Shown: positions 1 through 8,393 of the stretch, piece after piece | How the letters are laid out: the number at the start of each line of letters is the position of its first letter | Numbering within the stretch: position 1 is the stretch's first letter | Assembly: GCA_947591155.1 (NCBI GenBank) | Contig: CANQDA010000005.1 | Span: 1 to 64,000 of the forward strand | Origin: an uncultured Lachnospiraceae bacterium | GTDB taxonomy: Bacteria > Bacillota > Clostridia > Lachnospirales > Lachnospiraceae | Length of the DNA stretch: 64,000 bases | Reading direction: 5' to 3' | Program-made: the position numbers and the translations under genes | The notes under the pieces: model-generated | Database searches by the model: none | What the model was told of the DNA's origin: nothing | Seen by the model: only the letters and a program-made list of their open reading frames with translations

Positions 1-104
1 TGTTTTAAAGGTCAGTTCCTTAAAAATAAAACTTCTTAAGAATTTTCAAGGTTGTTCCACTGTTCAGTTATCAAGGTCCTGTTGCCGTCTCCCGAAGAGA
101 CAGC
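1..104 (-). other. Leader of a probable rRNA (or other stable RNA) operon running off the left edge
   Basis: Read on the minus strand, this follows a strong promoter and contains a small hairpin (GTCTC / GAGAC with a TTCGG loop) and then the segment CCTTGATAACTGAACAGTG, which resembles the leader or spacer sequence preceding rRNA genes in many Firmicutes. No mature rRNA is inside the window, so the identity rests on the leader and promoter only; a tRNA operon is the alternative. Confidence 0.5.
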
Positions 105-110
105 TTTAAT

Positions 111-139
111 AATGTAGCACGCATTCTCAGCTTTGTCAA
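111..139 (-). promoter_or_regulatory. Strong sigma-A promoter of the left-edge stable RNA operon
   Basis: On the minus strand a perfect -35 TTGACA (134-139) lies 17 bp from -10 TACATT (111-116), which is preceded by TGC, an extended -10. Transcription would start near 104 and run left out of the window. Such near-consensus promoters are typical of rRNA operons. Confidence 0.7.
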
Positions 140-217
140 CACTTTCTTCCGGAATTTTTTTGCAGTTTTTGCAGTTTGCTTATTATTGATTTCCGCGCCC
201 GATCCGAACTTATTTTA

Positions 218-246
218 TTGACGCAGATATCGGTCGGGAATATAAT
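218..246 (+). promoter_or_regulatory. Sigma-A promoter of the DegV gene
   Basis: TTGACG (218-223) and TATAAT (241-246) are separated by 17 bp, giving a leader of about 75 nt. Together with the divergent stable-RNA promoter, this accounts for most of the first 328 bases; I see nothing else there. Confidence 0.7.
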
Positions 247-328
247 TACAGCAATGGTAAGTATGTTCCAATAATAAAGCATCCGAAATAATATACGGAC
301 AACTGCATTCAAAGAAAAGAGCGAAAAA

Positions 329-1174
329 ATGACCAAGATAATTTGCGACAGCACCTGTGACCTGTCAAAAGATTTACTGAAAAAATATGACATCTCAATC
401 CTGCCCCTGCATATCCTGCTGGGGGACGAGGAATACAACGACGGGGTGAACCTCACTCCGGAAGAAATTTACAAGTGGGCGGACGCGCACAAGACGACTC
501 CGAAGACTTCGGCGCCGTCCATTGAAGAAGCGGTCAAGTTGTTTGAGCCTTATGTGAAATCCGGCGACGAGCTCCTCTGCTTCTCCATCTCTTCGGAAAT
601 GTCGGCCTCCGCGAACGTTATGCGTCTGGCCGCGCAGGAGTTGGACGCGGAGGACCGCATCACCGTGATCGATTCGAGAAATCTCTCCACCGGAATCGGC
701 CTGCTGGCGGTGCAGGCGGCGATTCAGGCGCAAAAGGGAATCGGCGTTAAAGAAATCGCGAAAAGCATAGAAGCACTCAAACCAAAGGTTCGGGCAAGCT
801 TCGTCGTGGATACGCTGACCTATCTCTACCGGGGCGGGCGGTGCAGCGGGCTGGCCGCGCTGGCCGGCAGCGCCCTGAAGCTTCACCCCAAAATCGAAGT
901 GACTGATGGCGCAATGAAGCCCGGGAACAAATACCGGGGAAGCATGGATAAGGTCATCCTGCACTACACAAAAGATATGGAGTCTCAGCTGCTTCAGGCG
1001 ATGCCGGACCGGGTGTTCATCACACATTCCGGCTGCAACACGGGGATCGTGAAGCAGGTGTACGAATATCTCGACAGTCTTCATTATTTCAATGAAATCC
1101 TGGAGACCCGAGCAGGCGGCGTAATCTCAAGTCACTGCGGACCCGGGACGCTCGGCGTTCTGTTTATCAGCTGA
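329..1174 (+). CDS. DegV family fatty-acid-binding protein
   Basis: 281 aa, full length for the family. DegV proteins (FakB relatives) bind a single fatty acid; in FakAB systems they present it to the kinase FakA for incorporation into phospholipid. The N-terminus MTKIICDSTCDLSKD carries the family signature DSTCDL, followed by the motif TSAPS (about 68-72), FSISSEMS (95-102), the GIGLL segment near 122 and YLYRGGRCSG near 166-175, all typical. The C-terminus has SSHCGPGTLGV. It stands alone, with no fakA beside it. The start has only a weak purine-rich ribosome site (aaagaaaaga), but it is the first Met and matches the usual DegV start. The substrate cannot be read from the sequence. Confidence 0.93.
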   Translation: MTKIICDSTCDLSKDLLKKYDISILPLHILLGDEEYNDGVNLTPEEIYKWADAHKTTPKTSAPSIEEAVKLFEPYVKSGDELLCFSISSEMSASANVMRLAAQELDAEDRITVIDSRNLSTGIGLLAVQAAIQAQKGIGVKEIAKSIEALKPKVRASFVVDTLTYLYRGGRCSGLAALAGSALKLHPKIEVTDGAMKPGNKYRGSMDKVILHYTKDMESQLLQAMPDRVFITHSGCNTGIVKQVYEYLDSLHYFNEILETRAGGVISSHCGPGTLGVLFIS

Positions 1175-1196
1175 AAATCAAAAACGTTCCACAAAA

Positions 1197-1242
1197 ATAT
1201 CCCGTGCATCTCTGGTTTCATGCCATAAGATGCACGGGATAT
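1197..1242 (-). terminator. Intrinsic terminator after the Rpn fragment
   Basis: A perfect 15-bp inverted repeat: ATATCCCGTGCATCT at 1197-1211 and its complement at 1228-1242, with a 16-nt loop. On the minus strand the stem runs into TTTTTG, so it ends transcription coming from 1257. On the plus strand there is no T-tract, though it may still slow DegV read-through. Confidence 0.75.
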
Positions 1243-1256
1243 CTGAATGTTCAACC

Positions 1257-1589
1257 TTACACAGACCTCATTACCTCTTCCAGGATCTTCTTCTCGTCAT
1301 ACTCGGGCGCATACTTCTGCACAGTCTCCACAATGCGGCTGATCTTCTCCTCCGATTCCTCCAGAGCCTCCGCAATCTGCGCTACAGTGCAAGACTTCTT
1401 CAGCTTTTTCAGTATCAGACTGATCAGTTTCAGCTCCGTTCCCTGTTCGAGTCCCTCTCTCCGGGCATTCTCTTCCTTCTCATTCATCATCTGCTCAAAC
1501 CCACTGATCATCTTCTTCTCCCCCTTCTGGAAGCATTCTCGGATGAACGCCTGCTCCTTCTCACTGAATCGATGGACATATCTTAACAT
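1257..1589 (-). pseudogene. C-terminal fragment of an Rpn/PD-(D/E)XK recombination-promoting nuclease (putative transposase)
   Basis: About 110 codons from MLRYVHRFSEKEQ. The segment MMNEKEENARREGLEQGTEL followed by a helical block (LISLILKKLKK, then a helix-turn-helix-like TVAQIAEALEES) is the usual C-terminal tail of Rpn-family proteins (PF12784-like), which are normally around 280-320 aa. The N-terminal nuclease domain is absent: upstream of 1589 the frame enters the terminator region of the giant surface gene. It is therefore most likely a decayed remnant, although an intact terminator still follows it. I see no inverted repeats or transposase gene next to it. Confidence 0.65.
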
Positions 1590-1632
1590 AATTAAAAGGA
1601 TAATGCTATTGAAATCTGGCCTTTTTACAAAA

Positions 1633-1712
1633 CCCGGAAAACGATATGCCAAGGTTTCCGGGCGACCCGAACCGAAGGGCGGAAACCTGTCCATCGGTTC
1701 CCGCCTTCGGTT
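1633..1712 (-). terminator. Tandem hairpins terminating the first giant surface protein gene
   Basis: Two stem-loops lie downstream of the stop at 1766. The first (1670-1712) pairs an imperfect AACCGAAGGGCGGAAACC arm with its bulged complement around the loop tgtccatc. The second (1633-1662) pairs CCCGGAAA with TTTCCGGG and is followed on the minus strand by TTTTG. The first hairpin is a diverged copy of the terminator after the paralogous gene at 8294-8327, loop included. Confidence 0.6.
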
Positions 1713-1765
1713 GCCAATATGCCTTAAATTTCTCTTTTCTTCAAGTCCTGCCGGACTGCATCCTG

Positions 1766-4700
1766 TCACTTCGTGACCGTCACCGTCACGACCTTCTTTT
1801 TCTTTCCGGACCGGATCGTGATCTTTGCCTTGCCCGGCTTCTTCGCCTTGATCACACCCTTCTTGCTGACCGTCGCCACCTTCTTATTCGAGGACGTGTA
1901 CTGCACCTTATCCTGGCTCGTCACAGGCGTGACGGCCGGCGCGAGTTTCCATGTGCCGCCCTTTGTCAGCGTCACTTTCGCCGAAGAAACATTGATCTTC
2001 TTCGTCTTCACTTTCCCGGTCTGCACCGTGACTTTGATCTTCCTTTCCAGGCCGCTCATCAGTGTGACCGTGATTGTCGCCTTCCCCTTCTTCTTTCCGG
2101 TGATCTTGCCGCTGTTCGACACCTTCGCCACCTTCGGGTTGCTCGACTTCCACGACGTCACGAAGTCGCCCTTCGCCAGGCCGCTCACCTTCACCTTGTA
2201 CGACTGCTTCACCTTCAGCGGGAAGCTTGTCGCCGACAGGCTGATCGTCGCCGGAACCGGTTGCCCCATATAGCGCGTCTCGCTTTTCTTGCAGATGGAA
2301 CAAAAGCGCGTGACCAGCTCTCCAAAGAACACATCCGCCTCATAGACCGTCTCCCAGGGCCCCCATACATGCTCGTGGTCTTCCGATGGCTTGGTCGGAT
2401 CAGTCGGATCGGTTGGGTCGGTGGGATCGGTCGGGTCAGTCGGGTCATCCGGGTCATCCGGCTTGACTGTTCCGCCCTGTTCTTTCACTATGAAGCTCTT
2501 CGTCACCGTTCCGGAATACTCCCCGATGCCGGTGACCGTGAGTGTGTAGTCGCCCGCCTTGACGATGCGCAGATCTCCGCTCAGGGTATAGTCCTCGTTC
2601 TCCTCCAGTTCCAGTGCACCCTGTTCTTTATCCGTATAAGTCACCGTCACATCCGGGTACTGCACCCCTCCGTTCGCCGTCATCTCCGCGATCACGACGT
2701 CCGCCTCCGTGATCAGCTTGTCGGACGGGCCGAAGAGCTGCTGTGTCGCCGTCGTGCTGCCATGGCCACCCCTCGGACGGCAGTCGAAGCTGACCGTGCC
2801 GGTTTCGTCGGTCATGCCCTGCGCGATGTAGAGGAGATTGTCCGGGGCGAGCAGATCGGCCGCCTCCGCGCTCACCACCTCCACGAAGAGATAGTCCGTG
2901 TTCGGCAACTTGTCGCTGAAGATATACCGCTGCCCGGATGTGCCGCCTGCCGCGTCGCCTGCCGCGAACACCTCGAGCGTGCGCTCCTCAACGATGAGGG
3001 CGCCATCCGGCTGTCCCGCTGCGTCTGCTGTACCCACGGCCGCGATGCCCGCCGAATCCGCCATAGCCTCAGCGTCCGATATCTCCACCGTATCCGACAT
3101 ATCCGCTGCGTCCATGCCGCTTTCCTCTTCTGCAATAATATCCTCCTCCGGGAAAACATCGTCAGCCGCAGGGGTATCCTCCGCCTGGAAGACGTCCCCG
3201 GCTTCACTCTCGCCCTCTGCTCCGGCCACATCTCCGGAACCGCTCTCCGGCTCCGTCCCGGCCGCATCCTGTCCGTCTGCGCTCTCCGCTTCCGGTGCGA
3301 TTATCTCATTCCCTGTACTATCATCTGTGAGATCAAGTGACAGCTCCGCGTCGTACGCGATTGCGTCAGCCCCGATCTGTTCAGCTGCCGTCTCCGAAGC
3401 CGCCTCAGGCAAAGCGCTGATTGCTAAGGTAGCCGGATCATAAGGACGCCATTCCGGATTGTGATATTCTGTACCGATATCATTAAACAACGGATCATTC
3501 TCTATATCAGCCCATGTGGAATCCCCCTCCGGATAATACGCGTATCCATTACCAACCGCATTTTTGAACATGTTCTTATCGGCTAAAGTAGTTTCATATT
3601 CATTAAACTCACTCGTAATGACCTCCGGCTTATGACCCTTAAAGTATACTGTGATCCCCCTATGATTATAAAACAGTTTTTCTCCGACAGCCGTCACAGT
3701 GGAGGGAATTACAACCTTGCCAGACCGCAGATGATCACAAGTACTGAATGCTTCCGCTCCGATAAATGTCACGCCCTCCGGAATATCAACATTCTCAAGA
3801 TAAAAGCATCTGCTAAATGCATTCGCTCCGATAGACGTCACCCCAGACGGAATCTTGATACTGCTTATATCGCTCCTGGAAAATGCGCCGTCCTCAATCT
3901 TCTTCAAGCCACTCGGAAGGACAATATCACCGTTCAGATTTTCACAATTAAAGAAAGCATACGCGCCTATCGCCTTCAATTCGCTCGGAAAGACTATTTC
4001 GCCTAACTCTTTGCAGTCGCTAAAAGCCTCTGCCCCTATGCTCTCCAGGCTGTCCGGCAATTGGATTTCCCCGAGGTTACTGCAGTTCTTAAACGCGCCG
4101 TCCCCAATCTCTATCAACTTTTCCGGCAGATGAATAAACTTCAGAAGACCGCAATTTGCAAACGCCCTTTCTCCGATCCTCTTTATGGTATCCGGAAGTT
4201 CAATCCCATAATCTCCAAGGCGTCCCAGGCGTCCTGTAAACGCATCATCTCTCACCGTGGTGATCCCAGGTTCTATGATCACATCACTATATTCGGCAAG
4301 ATCGATTCCTCTTTTTCCGTCCCATCGATATCCATCTGTTTCGCCCTTCATTTCGTCCGGCAGCCCTTCCATAGCCCCGTTTCCGAAAATGTGCAGCGTA
4401 TAATCTTCAGCCGTATAGTAGACCGTACTTTTCTTCATCTGGACCGTCGTAGTTCTATTGCAGTCCAACTCATCTTCGTCCATTATGAGCATTTTTACCC
4501 CGAAAAGTCCGTCCGTGTAGACCTGTAACTGCTGATAATCCTGGTTCCTCAGCAGGATATCCACCGTCCCGTCCGGGCCGGTCACCGGCCGTTTCATCTG
4601 AAAGTAATCCAGTCCGTATACCTCGATCCCGGGCATCGCCTTCCCGGAATCATCCACCACGGTCAGGTGCAGCGTAGCTGCTTCATATACCTCTGCATAA

Positions 4701-7342
4701 GTCTCAACCGTAGAATCCTCCGTCACAGTAACCGTCGTTTTTCCCACTAATCCATCTCCGGACACAAGCACCGTCCATGTGCCGGTTCTCATCCGGAACT
4801 CCGCCATGTTATCTGCATCTGTCGTCACTGGCTCTGCCTCCGCCAGCCCATCGCTTGTGATTACCATACCGGCCGGTATCGGTGAAGATCCATCATGTGC
4901 CATGATCTCCATCCGTACCGTCCCGTAGGCGATCTTTTTCAGCGTTACCGTGACCTCCTGGTCCTCGTGGTCCATCGTTACCTCGGATTCGCCGATGTAG
5001 TTCCCCTGTCTCAGCGTCAGGTCGTACGTCCCGCTCCCCAGGCTCAGCTCCGCCGTGCCGCTCTCGTCCGTCTTCGCTTCCTTCCCGGCATTCGGCACCG
5101 AGACGGTGACGTCCGCCATCGGCTCGCCCGCCTCATCCTGCGCGTGGACCGTCAGCTTGTACGTATTCTCCTTCATCTCGATCTTCGCGCTCTTCTCCTT
5201 GTCCTTGACCGTCACCTTCTTGCTGCCGTGGTAGTCCAGGCTGTCCGCGTGGATCGTGTACGTCCCGTTCTTCAGCCAGATGATGATCTCGCCGTCCTCA
5301 TCCGTGGCCGGGTCCACGCCCTGCTTTCCGGTGACGACCTCTACGTTCGCGCCTTTCTTCCCCTCGACCGAGATCAGCGCGCCGTACACCGGCTCCCTGT
5401 CCTCCGTCTTGTCCGTTTTCACCTCTTTCGTCGCCTTCACCGTCACCGGGTAGCGGATGTACGGGCAGGTCCCCCAGCCGTGCTTATCGTGTGTCACCGA
5501 GTAATAGAAATCGGCCAGCTTATAGCTCACGCTGGCAAACGTTATCTCCTCCTCAAAGAGACCGTCAAGCAATTTCACACCGGCTTTGATGGATGCTTCA
5601 AAGCTGATCTTGCCCGCATAGCATTCCGAACACTCATGCTTATGGTCGTTTTCCGCACAGAGGTCCTCCTCCGCGCTCACCGTCACGCCCGCCACTGCCT
5701 CAATGGACGCCTCGCCTATCTCTTTCTTTATGATCACCACCTTCGGGTTGATCTTAAGCGCAAGCTTGAATTTCCCTTCCGCCTTGAACTCAGCGTCGTA
5801 TTCCGGTTCCCCCTTCAGTTCCTCAAAGCCGCTGTCGCTGTCAAAGATGAAGCCTTTCGTACTTGAGACCGACGTGCTCAGCTCCAGCTTGCCCGACACC
5901 TCCACGACGACCTTCGGCGTGAAGTCCAGCTCCACCTTCCCCGGGATCAGGACGAACTTGACCGGTACGGTCGGGAACTCCGCGCTGACCTTTGCGCTCA
6001 GGCTCAGCGACGCCTCCATCGAGCTTCCGACCCCAAGTTCGAGATACGCGTACGTGAGGGTCAGATAGCACCTCAGGTGCACCGAGAACTTCATCTCGAG
6101 CTCCCCGGTCGCTTTCACGGTCGCGGTCACATGGGTGCCCTCCTTGTCTCCCAGCGTCTTGGATTTCAGCTTTTTGTTCACCTTGAAGCTGATGGACTTC
6201 TCCTTTTTGATGTCCTTGTCGATCAGCGGAGGGAGCCCGATCTCCGCCGGCTCTCCCACCGGGTCGATCAGCTCAAGCCCTTCCTCTATGTGCTCCGTGT
6301 CCAGCTCCACCTCCGCGTCGCTGCCGTCCGTCTCGATCTTGATGCACTCGAAATAATCCTCCCGCTGCGCGTTCTCGTCCCCGGTGATCGTGACGGTCAC
6401 GCTGCCGTCCTCCTCCGTGGTCTGCGTGATCTCCTTCACCTTCACGAGCAGGACCGTCCCGTCCGCATAGTTGTAGGAGAACGGGTCGCCCGGCTGCAGT
6501 CCTGCCACGCTCTTGTCCGCGTTGTATACCGTATAGCTGCCGTCCCCGTTGTCGCGCAGGTCGTTCACTTTTTCGCCATCTGTGCCGGCGTCCTCCTCGA
6601 CGACCGTCGTGTCCTCCGAGTAGACCGCGAAGTTCGTGTCCGGATCGGAATCCAGGTTCAGCACACGCTCTTCGGCATAGTCCTCCACCGTCGACTGCCG
6701 CAGCTGCTGTATCTCTTTCGTATACAGCTGCGTCGTGAACGGCTTACCGAGCGGCACGTGCGTCGCCGCGTCCAGCAGGTAGGCCGTCGCGGTGAAGTAT
6801 TCCGGCATCTGTGCGCCCGCGGGGCCTAAGTCCACCACCACGACGGAAGCCTCCGGATCCTCCCCGGGAAATGCGGCCTTTCCGGACAGCGCCATCTCCA
6901 GGCTTCCCTCCTCATAGACCGCGACGACCACCTCCGCTGACACGCCTTCCGCTGTCCCGCAGCGCACGGCAGCCTGTCTCTTGTCCGCGTACACCTCCAG
7001 GGCTGAGATATAGTTCTCCTGTGCCGCGGCCGCCTCCTGCTGCGCCTGCTGCTCGCCGATCTCCTCCGCGATCATGCTGCCGACCTGGCCGTCGCCGCTG
7101 ACCCGGTACTCTCCCGTATCCGCGGCGGCCGTCCCGCTGCCCTGTACTGTCTGCTCCGTGCCATCCTGCAGCGCACTCGTCTGCGCTGTCCCGCTGTCCT
7201 GCGCGCCTGTCTGCGCCGTGCCGTCCTGCAGCGTGCCTGTCTGCGTCGTGCCGTCCTGCGCGTACGCCGCCCCCTCGGTCAGCCCGAGGCACAGCGCCAG
7301 CGCGAGGAGCATTGCCAGCAGCCGTTTTCCGTAATGCTTCAT
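1766..7342 (-). CDS. Giant secreted surface protein A: prealbumin-like, BspA leucine-rich and Big_2 domains
   Basis: 1858 aa. Signal peptide at about 1-28 (KR, hydrophobic core, cleavage after AYA). Then a DGTxQT-rich segment (30-66), a beta-rich region of unknown family (about 230-640), four carboxypeptidase-regulatory/prealbumin-like modules (about 650-970), BspA-type leucine-rich repeats (about 1040-1235; IGERAFANC, IGDGAFKNC), an acidic linker (1310-1445), an MBG/YDG-like module (1550-1620), a DPT repeat (1629-1650), a segment with CSIC (about 1681-1684), and two Big_2 domains (1698-1858). There is no LPXTG motif, so anchoring is unclear; Big_2 domains are common in bacterial surface and adhesion proteins. 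Strong ribosome site AGGAGG. A paralogue lies just upstream at 8394-13724. The role is probably adhesion or binding; the ligand is unknown. Confidence 0.88.
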   Translation of the reverse strand: MKHYGKRLLAMLLALALCLGLTEGAAYAQDGTTQTGTLQDGTAQTGAQDSGTAQTSALQDGTEQTVQGSGTAAADTGEYRVSGDGQVGSMIAEEIGEQQAQQEAAAAQENYISALEVYADKRQAAVRCGTAEGVSAEVVVAVYEEGSLEMALSGKAAFPGEDPEASVVVVDLGPAGAQMPEYFTATAYLLDAATHVPLGKPFTTQLYTKEIQQLRQSTVEDYAEERVLNLDSDPDTNFAVYSEDTTVVEEDAGTDGEKVNDLRDNGDGSYTVYNADKSVAGLQPGDPFSYNYADGTVLLVKVKEITQTTEEDGSVTVTITGDENAQREDYFECIKIETDGSDAEVELDTEHIEEGLELIDPVGEPAEIGLPPLIDKDIKKEKSISFKVNKKLKSKTLGDKEGTHVTATVKATGELEMKFSVHLRCYLTLTYAYLELGVGSSMEASLSLSAKVSAEFPTVPVKFVLIPGKVELDFTPKVVVEVSGKLELSTSVSSTKGFIFDSDSGFEELKGEPEYDAEFKAEGKFKLALKINPKVVIIKKEIGEASIEAVAGVTVSAEEDLCAENDHKHECSECYAGKISFEASIKAGVKLLDGLFEEEITFASVSYKLADFYYSVTHDKHGWGTCPYIRYPVTVKATKEVKTDKTEDREPVYGALISVEGKKGANVEVVTGKQGVDPATDEDGEIIIWLKNGTYTIHADSLDYHGSKKVTVKDKEKSAKIEMKENTYKLTVHAQDEAGEPMADVTVSVPNAGKEAKTDESGTAELSLGSGTYDLTLRQGNYIGESEVTMDHEDQEVTVTLKKIAYGTVRMEIMAHDGSSPIPAGMVITSDGLAEAEPVTTDADNMAEFRMRTGTWTVLVSGDGLVGKTTVTVTEDSTVETYAEVYEAATLHLTVVDDSGKAMPGIEVYGLDYFQMKRPVTGPDGTVDILLRNQDYQQLQVYTDGLFGVKMLIMDEDELDCNRTTTVQMKKSTVYYTAEDYTLHIFGNGAMEGLPDEMKGETDGYRWDGKRGIDLAEYSDVIIEPGITTVRDDAFTGRLGRLGDYGIELPDTIKRIGERAFANCGLLKFIHLPEKLIEIGDGAFKNCSNLGEIQLPDSLESIGAEAFSDCKELGEIVFPSELKAIGAYAFFNCENLNGDIVLPSGLKKIEDGAFSRSDISSIKIPSGVTSIGANAFSRCFYLENVDIPEGVTFIGAEAFSTCDHLRSGKVVIPSTVTAVGEKLFYNHRGITVYFKGHKPEVITSEFNEYETTLADKNMFKNAVGNGYAYYPEGDSTWADIENDPLFNDIGTEYHNPEWRPYDPATLAISALPEAASETAAEQIGADAIAYDAELSLDLTDDSTGNEIIAPEAESADGQDAAGTEPESGSGDVAGAEGESEAGDVFQAEDTPAADDVFPEEDIIAEEESGMDAADMSDTVEISDAEAMADSAGIAAVGTADAAGQPDGALIVEERTLEVFAAGDAAGGTSGQRYIFSDKLPNTDYLFVEVVSAEAADLLAPDNLLYIAQGMTDETGTVSFDCRPRGGHGSTTATQQLFGPSDKLITEADVVIAEMTANGGVQYPDVTVTYTDKEQGALELEENEDYTLSGDLRIVKAGDYTLTVTGIGEYSGTVTKSFIVKEQGGTVKPDDPDDPTDPTDPTDPTDPTDPTKPSEDHEHVWGPWETVYEADVFFGELVTRFCSICKKSETRYMGQPVPATISLSATSFPLKVKQSYKVKVSGLAKGDFVTSWKSSNPKVAKVSNSGKITGKKKGKATITVTLMSGLERKIKVTVQTGKVKTKKINVSSAKVTLTKGGTWKLAPAVTPVTSQDKVQYTSSNKKVATVSKKGVIKAKKPGKAKITIRSGKKKKVVTVTVTK

Positions 7343-7366
7343 CGTCCTATCCTCCTGTATATGATC

Positions 7367-7396
7367 ACAATGTTATATTTTTCCTTTTAACATTGT
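7367..7396. promoter_or_regulatory. Palindrome over the -10 of surface protein A (candidate operator or leader hairpin)
   Basis: ACAATGTTA (7367-7375) and TAACATTGT (7388-7396) form a perfect 9-bp inverted repeat with a 12-nt spacer. The right arm overlaps the -10 box on the minus strand and the rest covers the transcription start. The same arms and spacing occur at the second surface gene. It could be a repressor site or a 5' hairpin; the sequence does not decide. Confidence 0.55.
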
Positions 7397-7422
7397 AACC
7401 CCCCCCCGAGCGGATTTGGCAA
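7392..7422 (-). promoter_or_regulatory. Promoter of surface protein A with a nine-G tract in its spacer
   Basis: Minus strand: -35 TTGCCA (7417-7422), -10 TACAAT (7392-7397), spacer 19 bp. Nine consecutive G (plus-strand C 7399-7407) lie wholly inside the spacer. Loss of two G would give the optimal 17 bp. The upstream side is A/T-rich. A homopolymer in this position is the classic design for slipped-strand promoter phase variation. Confidence 0.6.
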
Positions 7423-7489
7423 GCATTTATTTTGCAAAAAGAAAACAAAAAATTTCTTCCGTTCCTCAACAGAAATTCGACAAGCTCCA

Positions 7490-7518
7490 TCGACAAATAC
7501 ACTCATTGAGTGTATAAT
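7490..7518 (+). promoter_or_regulatory. Promoter and operator-like palindrome of the XRE regulator
   Basis: TCGACA (7490-7495) and TATAAT (7513-7518) with a 17-bp spacer. Across the spacer and into the -10 lies the perfect 19-bp palindrome ATACACTCATTGAGTGTAT (7497-7515), and part of it (ATACTCAT) recurs just downstream at 7518-7525. This is the expected layout for autorepression by the helix-turn-helix protein it precedes. Confidence 0.65.
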
Positions 7519-7537
7519 ACTCATGGGGTGAAGCTAC

Positions 7538-8188
7538 ATGAATATACGTGAAATGAGAATGCGCTTAGGGGACACACAAAGTGAATTTGCTCTACGGTAT
7601 AATATCCCGTTTCGCACCATTCAAAATTGGGAAGCAGGCGTGCGCAAGCCACCGGAATATGTGATAAATCTTTTGGAAAAATGTATACGGGCAGACCTGA
7701 TCAATCGGATGACAGTCTCTCTGCCAAAGTACAGTCCGGGGAAACTCAATCTCCCCAAGAGAAGCGACTATGTGGGCGCCCTCGCCTGGCTCAGAGCAGT
7801 TCGTGACTGCATTGGAGAAAAAATTGTTTTTGCTTTGGACGAAGCACTTATATGCCAAGGCAACTTTGGAGGACGCAGCGATGAGTTTCTTGTATGGGCT
7901 TACGGGGAGAGCTCGGTTTCTCGCTTTAACGGCGTAGTTCTGCTTGGCAACCAGATAAGTGCTTATAATGTAAAGGAAAAAAACGGCCTGGCTTACACGG
8001 ACTTCAATAGAACGATCGCAGACGCTCTGGCCAACGAATCGATTCTTGATATGCAGGGAATTACAGAAGCGCTCAGCCGCTACTATTTCAGCAATGGAGA
8101 GAGCTTCAACGGTATTTCCGTAGTTCCCGAATACCAGGAAAGATTTGAGAAATTAGCAGACGCAGCGATAAACTATTATGAAAATTGA
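7538..8188 (+). CDS. XRE-family helix-turn-helix regulator with an uncharacterised C-terminal domain
   Basis: 216 aa. Residues 1-50 form an HTH (MRLGDTQSEFALRYNIPFRT, then IQNWEAGVRKPPEY), the pattern of plasmid/phage-type XRE proteins. Residues about 75-205 are a separate domain I do not recognise. The gene is AT-richer than its neighbours and sits between the two giant surface genes on the opposite strand, divergent from surface gene A with a shared 195-bp control region. A 19-bp palindrome in its promoter suggests autoregulation. The natural hypothesis is that it also controls the surface genes, but their promoters carry a different palindrome, so this is not shown. Confidence 0.8.
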   Translation: MNIREMRMRLGDTQSEFALRYNIPFRTIQNWEAGVRKPPEYVINLLEKCIRADLINRMTVSLPKYSPGKLNLPKRSDYVGALAWLRAVRDCIGEKIVFALDEALICQGNFGGRSDEFLVWAYGESSVSRFNGVVLLGNQISAYNVKEKNGLAYTDFNRTIADALANESILDMQGITEALSRYYFSNGESFNGISVVPEYQERFEKLADAAINYYEN

Positions 8189-8204
8189 GGGAGTTGATTT
8201 CTAT

Positions 8205-8282
8205 ATGAGTATTACAGCAGAAGAACGACTGATGTATAAAGTGATGAAAGCCATATTCGGCTATGTCAAATGGTTTCAGTGA
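8205..8282 (+). CDS. Small ORF of 25 codons downstream of the XRE regulator
   Basis: MSITAEERLMYKVMKAIFGY and five more residues (VKWFQ), starting 16 nt after the regulator stop, with the purine-rich GAGGGAG (8187-8193) 11 nt upstream. The peptide is potentially amphipathic and basic, with a Trp/Phe-containing end. It may be a translated partner of the regulator or chance; no family recognised. Confidence 0.3.
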   Translation: MSITAEERLMYKVMKAIFGYVKWFQ

Positions 8283-8286
8283 CCCC

Positions 8287-8327
8287 AAAAACCAAGGGCG
8301 GGAACCTGTCCATCGGTTCCCGCCCTT
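8287..8327 (-). terminator. Intrinsic terminator of the second giant surface gene
   Basis: A perfect 13-bp stem, AAGGGCGGGAACC (8294-8306) and its complement (8315-8327), loop tgtccatc, followed on the minus strand by TTTTT (8287-8291). The same loop occurs in the terminator of the first paralogue. Confidence 0.85.
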
Positions 8328-8393
8328 CGGCTGTCAATACGTCTTAAATGTCTTAAATCTCTTTTTTCTCAAGTCCTTCCGGAGCACAACCCT

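Noticed and set aside
1257..1589. An intact insertion sequence around the Rpn-like fragment
   Set aside because: No terminal inverted repeats, target duplications or complete transposase domain are visible; only a C-terminal remnant is present.
2389..2460. Tandem 9-bp repeats (tcggatcgg-like) that could suggest a CRISPR or satellite array
   Set aside because: They encode the in-frame Asp-Pro-Thr repeat of surface protein A; there are no unique spacers.
1646..3340. Very long open frames antisense to the giant surface genes and to several housekeeping genes
   Set aside because: They have no ribosome sites or recognisable domains and follow from the GC-rich codon usage of the real gene on the other strand.
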